From Spongospora subterranea (taxonomy: Eukaryota; Endomyxa; Phytomyxea; Plasmodiophorida; Plasmodiophoridae), in assembly GCA_900404475.1 (NCBI GenBank), contig OUQQ01000188.1, forward strand, positions 1-31,646: a stretch of 31,646 nucleotides of DNA, read 5' to 3'. The notes under the pieces are model-generated. The model was not told the DNA's origin. It was given only the letters and a program-made list of their open reading frames with translations, and ran no database searches. Below are positions 11,101-20,500 of this stretch, piece by piece (position 1 is the stretch's first letter; the number at the start of each line of letters is the position of its first letter). A program made the translations under genes and the position numbers.

Positions 11101-13361
11101 CCCCTCTGGGGAAATGTACAGGTAGACTGTGCAAGGTTCCAAGCAGTTCTGAACGATAATCGAAAACGTAATCTAAAAAAAATAATTGGCTTAGGCGTGC
11201 AGCGTTTTAATCGTTTTTTAGATGCATCAAATGCGTATCGGTCGTTTTCAGATTATCTGCTAGAGCATGATCGCCTCTCTGGAATCTGGATCAAGCCAGA
11301 ATCCGCATCAACAATCCGCCTACCACAAAAATCAGTTTTGAGGGAGATGTTTTCGTCTAGAATAGATGTGAACAACGAACAGGGGTAAGATGTCGACAAA
11401 TTATTATACCAATTATCGACTAGCGGTGCTCAGATACGATGAGGATGCGCATGTTCCTTGGAGCATCTTTCACCTAACTCGCCACGACGCTACCCCATTT
11501 TCCTCGACGATCGGGGATGGTCTTATCCGTTTGCCTGGTATTGTTGGAGTGTCACACAATCATGGCAATCGACGCGACATTGATGTTGTTCTCGATTACG
11601 TCTATGACTACAAATCCGAGTCACCTTCACCTCAACTTCATTCAGCTCTTCCAATGGATGTAGTGAAACTGTTGCTCTTGCACCTATCTCAGCCTACAAC
11701 CGTAGCTGTAACCAGCCGACGGCAATTCGCTTGATCCTTTATTTTCTCACTGATTTCACTAGGATCTGCCCAACGTGTTCGGCGCTAATGGAATTCAATT
11801 TGTTCTAGAAGAATCGCGTAGCGTCCTGGAGAGCAGTGGAATATTGATTCCTGTTGTTCACAAAAAAAAATGTCCACAACTCCATTCGTCATTTCTTGAA
11901 TCAGCGGAGGCCCAGAAGTTAACAGGTCTTACATAACTTTGAAAGTGTTTTTTGTTCATTAACAAATGGCTAGGAAACGAAAACCATGAAACTCTCTCTG
12001 TTTCTGAATTGGCGACACCCGTTTCTTTAGAACAGTTCAGCAACTTACTGCGATTGCTGATGCACAACCGTGCTGGTCCTCATCGAAGGTTCATCGGAGT
12101 TACTTTACAAGAAGCGTCGTCTTTATTTGCAATAATTTTGAATCCTAACCATCATCTGTGGATTCAAGGTTCTTGTTCAAAAATGGCTGTGATGCTCCAG
12201 CCGAAGTTCACAACCTCTTTCAGGGCGATGCGCAATATGCATCAGGAGTTTAGCTACCGGATCGATTATTGCAAGGTCACCAGGATATAAATCGGGAGGG
12301 TTCCCGATTACTAGCCTAGCATTGGCTTGTTTGCGTTTCGCGAACGGCAATGTGGAAGCAAGCGAACACGATGTTCAAATGCTAAAAGGAGCTCTGAATG
12401 CAGCACCGGAACCACAACGACTGGATTACTTCCAAAACTGCATCGGTCAGGACCGAACTGCTTCTTGGTTTTCATCGTTGCTAACGCTAATGCAGTATCT
12501 GGAGGACGTGTTCGAGATTTGTGTTCGTGGGGGACGACCGCAATGGCGAAACTTTTCCATTGTGATGATACATCGTTCTTTACCAAAGCCAAGGCAAATT
12601 TTGCCAAACTTAGAGCTGCGTTACTTCTCAGGTGCTTCCATTGGCAACGCTCAGGCATTCTAAACTTAAAACAGCGTAATTAGATATGGAGAAAGTGTTC
12701 TGACTTCCTTCCGATATATCGACAGCAACGGAGACGGTCAAATTTCATTCGAGGAATTAGAGTCGACATTGATGGATCTTCAGTTGGGCTTTGCTCCTGC
12801 AGATATGCTGGACATATTAACTGGATTAGATTTGAACTCAGATGGCATGATTAATTTTGCCGAATTTACGGCTAACGTTTTCGGGCAATGCTGTGTCACA
12901 GTTGCCGGGGGAGGACGGATGCTCCAGAACAATCACAAACAGGTCGAAGGTGACGAGCAACGTGATCAGAAGTGCAACGAACGACCTCATGACAAAGATG
13001 TAAGAAATTAGTTTACTACCTTCACACCATGCTGACCATGCCTAAGTTGAGGGGAGATTCCGAGTTCTACGAACTTACGAGCGCGGATCGTCGCGATGCA
13101 TTATCACCATTAGCTTCATCGCTTCGCTCGAACTGTCAAAGCGCAATTGGATCAGCAATGGGAGCAATGAGTCGCAAGCGAGATTTGATGTCTTTGGAAA
13201 ATCGATACACAGCCGTGGGTGGTGAGCTCCCTGAATTGAGACACAGTGTCGACAAGATCAAAGGCTCCAGTAGAAAAGTCGATCAGAACTTTGACACAGA
13301 AGAATCTCTGATCGACAAATGGTTCGAACAAGGAGAAAATGACGCCAACCTGGAACAATAA
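2158..13361 (+). CDS. Giant gene A: DUF3638/DUF3645-family protein with C-terminal EF-hand pair (about 3330 aa, 24 exons)
   Basis: Introns inferred from GT-AG sites and frame: 2248-2310, 2932-2997, 3423-3470, 4019-4074, 4212-4265, 4477-4532, 4715-4769, 4965-5015, 5160-5206, 5416-5464, 6797-6849, 9269-9314, 9705-9749, 10030-10085, 10264-10311, 10453-10496, 11385-11433, 11702-11762 (or from 11708), 11926-11973, 12248-12314, 12446-12495, 12632-12683, 13000-13046. Removing them leaves 9993 nt, exactly 3331 codons including TAA. Residues about 170-190 hold the NTG...YHP module. About 2075-2260 is a DUF3638-like region (VDPRLMAFQF, then VIDDASKVL). About 2330-2350 reads PTLIDWALIWLEASG. About 2425-2455 is DUF3645-like (DATIGLTILMFYSQG). 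About 2980 reads FIGVTLQEAS. Two EF-hands lie at about 3134-3181. No signal peptide is evident. The family is known from giant proteins of oomycetes and other protists, some annotated as ubiquitinyl hydrolases; its biochemistry is unclear to me. The core motifs look degenerate here. The start is uncertain: ATG 2158 needs a GTGTAA donor, and ATG 2311 is the alternative. Introns 1, 18 and 20 are the least certain. Confidence 0.78.
2590..3180 (+). other. N-terminal NTG/YHP module of protein A
   Basis: The encoded segment FSLAICNTGRGAGQYHP is followed by an IP-containing helix, YVLLRMATKPSSEF and, across intron 2932-2997, YEVIIPFL. The same order occurs in protein B: NTS...YHP, MRDIPQERI, WFMVVDMVLRPS, YECLLPFL. 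The block is what first shows that A and B are related. I recall similar NTG...YHP stretches near the N-terminus of other giant DUF3638-type proteins. Its function is unknown to me. Confidence 0.65.
8970..9750 (+). other. DUF3638-like region of protein A with degenerate nucleotide-binding motifs
   Basis: VDPRLMAFQF matches the 'FDPR-hydrophobic-F-F' entry of the family. Where relatives, as I recall them, carry a glycine-rich G-x-G-K-[ST]-x-V loop, A has a serine-rich stretch (VSTSASSALLHFPQKSEDHS) with no G-x-G-K. LLALTTASSV corresponds to the 'VVTTPESL'-like segment. VIDDASKVL stands where relatives have a DE-x-D (Walker B-like) motif: the acidic pair is D-D and the final acid is S. The downstream RWTFAVYLFDGML aligns well with the family. 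The fold appears retained while the catalytic residues are lost. Confidence 0.6.
10086..10312 (+). other. DUF3645-like segment of protein A
   Basis: After intron 10030-10085 the exon reads VRLWLRQILPHVITREIDLD, then MARPLNGPDNVYFSSVDATI and GLTILMFYSQG. The family pattern, as I recall it, is a basic KD-P-S...EF-x-HPDV-x-I-x-LT-x-L-x-Y-x-GL run. A keeps the DATIGLTIL core and the trailing G-L (the L lies after intron 10264-10311), but has replaced the HPD with S-V-D. Confidence 0.6.
12685..12890 (+). other. EF-hand pair of protein A
   Basis: The exon that begins after intron 12632-12683 encodes two complete calcium loops. Loop 1 is DSNGDGQISFEE and loop 2 is DLNSDGMINFAE. Both have D at positions 1 and 5, N at 3, G at 6, I at 8 and E at 12, the canonical coordinating set. 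They are separated by one helix-turn of normal length (ADMLDILTGL). Both loops look able to bind calcium. Protein B has no equivalent. Confidence 0.9.
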
Positions 13362-14881
13362 ATCTCATAATACATGGCAAAGTTCTACTTTAGTGGGTAA
13401 TTCGCAATATATCAGAGGAACCCCATATTTTAAGCGATTTTTCCATCGTCTTTGATTTTCCTCGCAGTAGGATCTTTTTCTATCGAGCAGCAGCCTCTAT
13501 GCTTCATCTTCATGTTCTTCGTTGAGCGCCAACCAATTTGTTTTTGAGAGCGGGTCAAGAGTTGGCGATAATTCTTGGTTAACGTCAAAACCTCGATAAC
13601 AACAGCTCAAATGAAAAGCTGAAAGAGCATAGCTGGAGTGTGATTATCAATTATTTAAAAAAAAGTGGTTCTAAATTAGTGATTATGCTATTTACATCTG
13701 TGGCTTGAGAAGAACGGCAAACAGTAAGGTTCACGATGACCAAATAAACCCCAATACCGCCATTAAATACAAAACAGTTCAGAAATCGTTTGTGATCGCG
13801 AAAGCGGTTGACGTCCAGAATATCGCGACAACAGAGTTTCGGAATTGCGTCGCATCGATGCTTGCCCAAAAACAAACTGATTCTGCGACAGTTTTGAATA
13901 CATAGTCGCCAATGACGCTCGGTCATCTCGCTATGCGAACAATGTGCCTGGACGCCTTGTTGGTAATCACAAAGTTTCGGCTTTTCCAAAATCGCCATGT
14001 ACATTCTTTAGCCGGATCAGGAACAGTAGGATTCCCTACATTGACTTCCGTCTGTTCATATCACATCGCACTCCCGTTGCATAACTGACATAAAGTATGA
14101 CAACCCTAAAACTACTCAGGGGTTCGATACCGCTAAATTTTACATCGGCATAAACGTCGTTCCGTAAAATGGTCAACCCCAACGTTTGTATTCGCATTGC
14201 GGTCGCAGCTGATACAACCCGTGGAGCGTTTACTGGCATCGCATGTTGGGGGGGATTTCCGCACGCGACAGATATCAACAGAAGGCTTTAGGTTCAAAGA
14301 GCACAGACTCCCATATCTATAGCTGAAAGCCATGGAATGCACAGAACAAAGCTCGTGTTTTTGTTGTTCAGCGCCGTCGTCAGCTACTCTTGGGCAACAA
14401 TTGCTGGCCAATAGAGTTGCTTAGCATTCCCGCGTTTTTTACCAACACTGTAGGAACAACTGTCCAACAACTGTCTAAAATATGTATTGACTATCGAACA
14501 TGCGTTGCAAATCGCACAAGCCATTAAAAAATCATGCGATGCTCGAGAGAGGGAACACTTGCGGATTGTCCATTGTGCTGTTCCGCAGGATTTTCATTGA
14601 TTCTCCGCACCTACGATTGGGCGAAAGCTTGGTCATCAATGGGTGCTTTTTCCTTCCTGTTGCTCGTGGATACTCCAACGTGTGACATTTGACCCTGCGA
14701 CGTTGCCAGACCAGTGAAAACGGCGATGATCAGCAATTGGACGGCTCGTAACTCACCCTCCTGACGATGCGTGTTCTGGTCCCCTTAGCTAACAACCGTG
14801 ATTGTTTTATTCATATCCAGGCAGCATCATCTCTAATTATCCAGTTCACATTCAATCCGAGTTCCACCGCCTGGCGCAAAA
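13362..14881. other. Intergenic region between gene A and the secreted-protein pseudogene
   Basis: About 1.5 kb with no plus-strand gene I can support. Short plus-strand frames (13705-13905 and 14500-14685) have no recognisable motifs. The minus strand carries overlapping cysteine-rich frames, listed separately. The 3' end and polyadenylation site of gene A must lie near 13362; no clear signal was singled out. Confidence 0.5.
13651..14411 (-). pseudogene. Possible minus-strand cysteine-rich reading frames (fragmented or spliced)
   Basis: Three minus-strand frames overlap or abut: 14411-14133, 14278-14036 and 14004-13651. The first has cysteine-dense stretches such as CDASKRSTGCISCDRNAN. The last ends with a hydrophobic run, FVFNGGIGVYLVIVNLTVC, that could span a membrane. 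No single splicing pattern joins them cleanly, so this could be a decayed gene, an unresolved spliced gene, or chance. I do not recognise the family. Confidence 0.2.
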
Positions 14882-17366
14882 ATGCGCCAGAGGCGCGCAG
14901 GACGATGTGAATTGTTGTTGCTGCCGTTATTGTTTCTGTTGGCCACACGATTAGCTGGAGTTGTTCCCGCAAATGTCCACGTTGCCGAGTCAGGGCAAGT
15001 GGTCGGCGTCACTCCCGTTGCGATCACCGAGGCCATCATCACGTTGCGCCAGGAGAGTCAACTGAGTGACACTGGGCCGTTCCTGGCCAGCATGCGACGC
15101 GACTACAGCGGCCCCGGCTGGGCTCTGACGTTTCTCGTCCGACACAGTCCATGTTTCCCACGCTGGAAAACGTAAACGACGCCTACCAGACTAAGGTGCA
15201 AGGGGTAGCGTCGACCATCGACTGGTATTGGTCAGCACGAGCACCAATTTATCAAATTTCCTGTACGGGTCGTCGATTTTCGACAATGTGACGATGGCCG
15301 TCACGGCCGCATTGACGGATAAGCAGATGAAGGGGGCTGGGAGAATAGGGCCCATACACATCCTTGACGATCGGCTCGGGGCGCTCTTGCAATCTCGCGT
15401 GCGCGAGGACGTTTACCTGAGCGTGTGCATGTCTCCGGAGTACTTACGAATTCATTTCGCGATGAAGAACCTAGTAATGGGCAAAGGATTCTCAATGCGC
15501 GACGTTCATGAAGGAGTGATGGCTGGTTTCATGTTGGGCGTCGTCCCAGATTTGTCGTTCGAGGTCGGAGGCACCCTCGACTTTCCGAAACCAGAATTCC
15601 TGTTCGGAAAGGGGTCCGATTTTGGCTTGGGTGTGTATCTGTTGCCAAGGCTAACAGGATTCACTGGACAGTGCATCGGTCGTGGTCGCTAGCTGAAACC
15701 GTTCGGCCTCAACTGTCTCCATTTCGGCAACCTTCAATGATCGATGACGATGGGTTACCATGGTACCCCGACAGGGGCGTCACTGGGTGGCGCTCTCTGG
15801 GTCGGTGTTGCTGACGACAATGGCGTAGTTGATCCCGACGAAAGTATCGAAATCCAATCCTACGTGGGTCTCGGGTTTTCCACCGAATCACCGGCCTTTA
15901 TCATGGCGACGATTAAGAAACTAACGTTTGGCAGGCTAGGTCGTGTTGTTTACAATATATTCCAGAACTCGAGGAGGCACTTCCAGAGGAACAAAGACGT
16001 TTACGACGAAACGGAGCATTTGCGTTTGCTGGAGGGCGTTGAAAGGTCGGACGTCCAAGAAATAGGTGGTGCGTTGAGTTGGCCAGCGATCGTTGGCCAG
16101 CGATCTTCACCGATCGCATGGCCGAGACTGGGTTCAGCGACGTATCCTTCACGGCGGCCCCCAATGAAACGTTCACCAAGTTCTGCATTATTCCAGGTGG
16201 TCTCCGCTTCACCGCAAAAGTTAACATATTCGGGTACAACGCCAAGGCCTCGTGCGCCGTAGACACCATCTACGCGATGCCCTTTCGTCTGATGATAGAT
16301 TTCGAGATCGACAGCTTGAGTGTCGGATCGAAGAAAATGTTCCTCGGACCACTTGTCCAGATCAGACGCTTCGAAGGCAGCGAACTGGGCCCGCGAATCT
16401 ACGCTGAAGTTGGCATTAACAAGGTCGGGGCCCACATCGAGGGATACGTTAATACTCTGGGAATTGGGGCTCACGTTGTTATCGCCATCGACAGCACGAA
16501 CGCCTTGTTCATGCTGGAGAGTGATCTGTTCGGTCTGATCAGGGCCAAGATTTCGGTCGAGGCCAACGGAATCGATTTCCTGAAGCTGGACGATGCGAGT
16601 TTCGTTGCCAAGGTCGAGCTGCAGTTTGGTGAAGCGTGGTCGAAAATGTTGAACAAACTCAAAGACCTGAAGAGAAAGTTGTCAATTGGAAGGTTTTTTA
16701 AATCGAAGACGTAAGTTCTGTCACCACGTTCAGCGAATGCGGAAAACCGACGGCGCTGAAAGTGTCGACGCCAGCCTTTCCGATGACGAGGTAGAAGATG
16801 TGGGACTTCTGGGAAAGGTGGACGACGAGGTGGAGGACGAGGGTATAGTCAAGAACAAATTCGGGTTGAAGAGTGTGAGCGCCACATTTCGCCTCGGCAA
16901 GAAGGTTCATGGGGTGGAGTTCGAGGTGGCGGTAACCTTCTGGATGAAGACGAAAGACAGCGCCGGCGACGAGGTCGTTGAACTTCGCTCGTTCAAATCA
17001 ACGGCAAACCTGAAGAAGATATCCAAGACTGTACGAATGTGGTTCGTGAAAATTGCCAAGGAATTCCGCAAGTGGGTGGTGTCCAAGGTGAAGGCTCTCG
17101 GCAACAGAGTCGCTATTAGGTTTCAGATCGGGGGTAGAAATAGTATCGCCGGTAGCAATAGGCTATCTGATTCCCAAGCTCTGAGTTTGATAATAAACTC
17201 GCCTGTCGTTAGAGTCATGAAACAAATCTCCCCAACCGGTAGTCGGATACCTTTGCGCCATGTGCACAGATTCAGGAGGGTCTTCCGCCCACTACGCCCA
17301 CGTGATCCAGCACCTTTCTTCAACCTGATCAAGCGAACATGTCATGCTTCCCAATCAGGATTATAG
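14882..17366 (+). pseudogene. Broken gene for a large secreted beta-rich protein, family not named
   Basis: The frame opens with a clear signal peptide: basic residues, then ELLLLPLLFLLATRLAG. It must then change to frame 1 near 15120-15150 (FPTLENVNDAYQTKVQG) and to frame 0 near 15228 (GSSIFDNVTMAVTAAL). Frame 0 continues to about 16078 through two stops, TAG at 15690 and TGA at 15738. These flank the recognisable block KPFGLNCLHFGNLQ, so the stops sit inside a conserved domain. A 14-bp tandem duplication at 16078-16105 shifts the frame to +2, where GLRFTAKVNIFGYNAKASC and IEGYVNTLGIGAHVVIAID follow. A further shift after 16710 leads to the frame ending at 17366 (FGLKSVSATFRLGKKV). I recall similar large secreted proteins with repeated 'FGLN-x-L-x-FGNL' blocks from protists and marine invertebrates, but cannot name the family. 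Base composition is visibly richer in G and C than the flanking giant genes. Sequencing error could mimic some breaks, but not all. Confidence 0.7.
16078..16105 (+). repeat. Perfect 14-bp tandem duplication that shifts the frame
   Basis: The unit GTTGGCCAGCGATC is present twice in direct succession (16078-16091 and 16092-16105). With one unit only, the upstream frame (GGALSWPAI...) would run into the downstream one (...FTDRMAETGFSDVSF). The duplication is therefore the simplest cause of this break. Confidence 0.9.
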
Positions 17367-17501
17367 AATCCAGGCGGTCTTCTCCGATAACTGAATTCGC
17401 ACGAGAGGCAAGTCGAAGGAACGAATCAGCAGAGGTTGCCGCAGACCCCAACTTTGCCTTTCCAATGTCAGTCTAAAACTTATGATAGTTTGTGCAAATG
17501 T

Positions 17502-20500
17502 ATGCTGATCCGCGATCTCAGATCGCAAATCCCTCGGCCACTAGTTGCCATACAAACTAAAATCGAGGCGGAACTGCTTTCATTGGCGAAAGCTGTTGAA
17601 CCAGCCAGAAACTGCTGCCTGCAAACATTGGAGCGCGGCCAACAGATCTACTGTCATCTGAAGGGATGCGCCATACGTAGGACAGTGTGGAACGATGACG
17701 ATACACATGTTACAGTATTGCTGATGGAATATGGGGCGGATCAAGATAATGATAAAGACGTCCTTCAGGAGGAACATCCCCACCCCAGATGGATACCACA
17801 GAATTCTTCCCTGGCTGAGCTGATTGCCCTTTGGTGCCGGCCAGCGCCAACCTACCTGCCATCGCCCAAGGGCAAGTCTCATGCGCCCACTCCGCTCAAT
17901 GCCATAGGGCTCCAGTACATTGATGAATCCGAACCTTCGCGAAATGATGCGAATGATCAAGTTTCTAGTGATTCGAGCAAAGCCGTGAATCTGCCGCCAT
18001 TGCCGTCGTCGCCACGTTGGTTTTGTCTTGCTGCAACTGGGCATAACGCCCCAGTTTGGGATCATCCATTGTTTCGTGGATTATTTTTATATTCTGTTCA
18101 TGCCGAGGACGTCGATGATGGCCCTAATCACGATTTGTCCCGAAAGTGTACCGTTTCTGAGCGGATTTCACGGGCAAGTTCAATCTGGTCAGCGTTGGCA
18201 GAATCCATCAATCAAATGTTGACTTCAAACCGTCATTTCATCTCCGACATGGTCGCTGGCGTCGGCGAGATTCGCCTGAGAAGTTTGACACAGATTTGTC
18301 AAAGTACGGCCGCGCTTTTCATTGATTTCTTGACAGCTATCGATTCTCCAGTGCGTTTTATGAGCATTATACAGCAGATACTGGAAAGCATCTCGTTCTT
18401 GACTGATGGGGATATTTTTGTATCGCCATGTGGGTGGTCGGACCACAGCGATAATGTCACATTGCTGGCTCTAGTCTTGATAAAAGCCGCTGGAGGAACT
18501 TTCACTGTTGCCGTTGTCAACACTTCTGTACGAACCTAAAAGATCGCGGGCTTCTGCCATTAATTCGTTTTCTTTTTTCAGAGCTTCAATGGTGGTCTAG
18601 CCTACCATCCCTGCACAGCTCAGTTTATGCCATCGCTGATGTACAAAGTCGTTCTAGAAATGCGAGATATACCACAGGAAAGGATTTTGAATGATGCTCT
18701 GTGGTTTATGGTAGTAGATATGGTGCTTCGACCATCGCATAGCAACACATGTGAATCTTTTTACGAGTGCTTGCTTCCGTTTCTTGCTGGACGCCCCCTG
18801 CCCGAAGTAGTCACTGCTGCTCCGACACTCTGTATTCTTTAGCAGCTGACTCTGTGGATAGGCTATCTGTACAACATCAAACGAAGCACGTTGGATGCAT
18901 CCTCAGCTTCCTCGAATATGTTCAACTTGCGTTCCATTGGCTGTGTTTGAATATATATCGCGCATAAAAGGATTTGATGAACACGCTGCATCGCGTACAT
19001 TATTTTGCATTGAACGACAGGTACCGCTTAAATTTGATGCGTTGTGATGCTATAAGCAACGCGTAGGTATTCGACATGGCCCGACAAGAACTCCCTGCCC
19101 AGCTACCATTCAAAGATCGAAAGTTGATGTATTCCGCAGCACAACAGATGGCTTTGAACTCAGCGTTGGCATTGGAACGTGGCCTAGTGAAGAGCCAACA
19201 GGCTCCGGATTTGAAAGTACGGTCTTGCTGCCTTGACTAATTACTTGTTAAGATATTGCTAGCGAAGAAATTACTAGATGAGGTCATGTCCAAGTGCTGC
19301 CCGACATCTGCTTCACTACCGCCAGAAGAACTGGCTGGGATTGACGATGCCGACTTGACAATGAGAGAAAATGTTGACAGCGAAATCCCAATTGCCGTCG
19401 AAAGAACATTTACTTCAGAACCATTCTGCTCTCAGCATCTGTTCCATGGGTCACAATGGTAGCCTCTATTTCAAACACCAATTGTTTGCTCACCTAGTGA
19501 AAAGCAGGATCAGTGCTCAACAGACGCTATTCTTGGAGGCCCGCCACGATTTCTTCAAACTTGTTTCTTCAATTTCCGATATGAAGGCTTTGAGGTTTTG
19601 CGTCCACCGATGTTACGAGTACTGCCGCCCCAAGAGCCAATTTAAGGCCATGTGTTCCTCATGGTTCACCATGGTTGCACTTCAGGAAATATGTATGGCA
19701 TATGTTGAACATAGCAACACGATCGGCGTCATAATACCTGCAGCAAGTATCAGCAAGGACATCTTTCTTTCTGAGGTCGAGAAACTGATGGGTTTCGGCA
19801 TCTCTTGTTTAGATCGCATCCCCGTTGCTGACCATTCCGCTGTTGGTATAATGGTGACTGTCGTTGCTGTCCTACTCATGATGCATACCCGATTGTCATC
19901 CGTTGGCAATGTCTCGTTAACGCAGGCCAACAATATTGGACGCTTATTTGAAACAACGTCTTCATATTGGCCTATCGACTCGTACAACTCTGACCGTGCA
20001 AGACGCATCTGTATTTGCTACTTCACATCCAGTGAATTCAGTGAAGCTGATATTGCGCCATCTAACATATACATCAACGCAATGGGATTTTTGCAAATGT
20101 CAACCCGACCGTATACACAGATTCGGCCGAACGTTTTTGGTGATTCTGTACCAAGTTTCACATCTGTCAGCTGCTATGTAGACGGAACCGTGGATGGCAA
20201 TGTCGACCTTTCCCAAGGCACTTTGGAAGCTTCGGGTTCCAAGGTTGTTTCGCTGAAATTGTCAATGGAAGAAAATGGATCCGCTATTGAGTTCATTTCG
20301 GTTCCTTCCTTACGAATCCCATTATTCATTGGATTTATTGCTGTCCGCGTTGAGTCGCTGATCAAAGATACTCGTCTGCAGCAGATTACCGAAGCAATTT
20401 TATTTGAGCCTGGAAACACATATGACGTCTGCCTCCTGACAATGGAACTGCAAAGTTCTGGACGTCTTGCAACACTCCTCCCCTTGCGGGAAATACTCCA

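Noticed and set aside
12322..12683. Two overlapping plus-strand frames as separate small genes, with frame 0 ending ...NLKQRN
   Set aside because: Both are pieces of gene A. Frame 1 is coding up to 12445 and frame 0 from 12496 to 12631 after a 50-nt intron. The tail ending at 12683 lies inside the next intron.
15671..16733. Tiny 22-23 nt introns (15671-15692 and 16711-16733) that would rescue the secreted-protein gene
   Set aside because: They are far shorter than the other introns. The second does not restore the downstream frame, and the stop at 15738 and the 14-bp duplication would remain.
19371..19507. A plus-strand start near 19371 as the beginning of an independent gene
   Set aside because: The upstream part of that frame is a shadow. 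The exon begins at 19508 after intron 19459-19507, and the preceding exon is in another frame.
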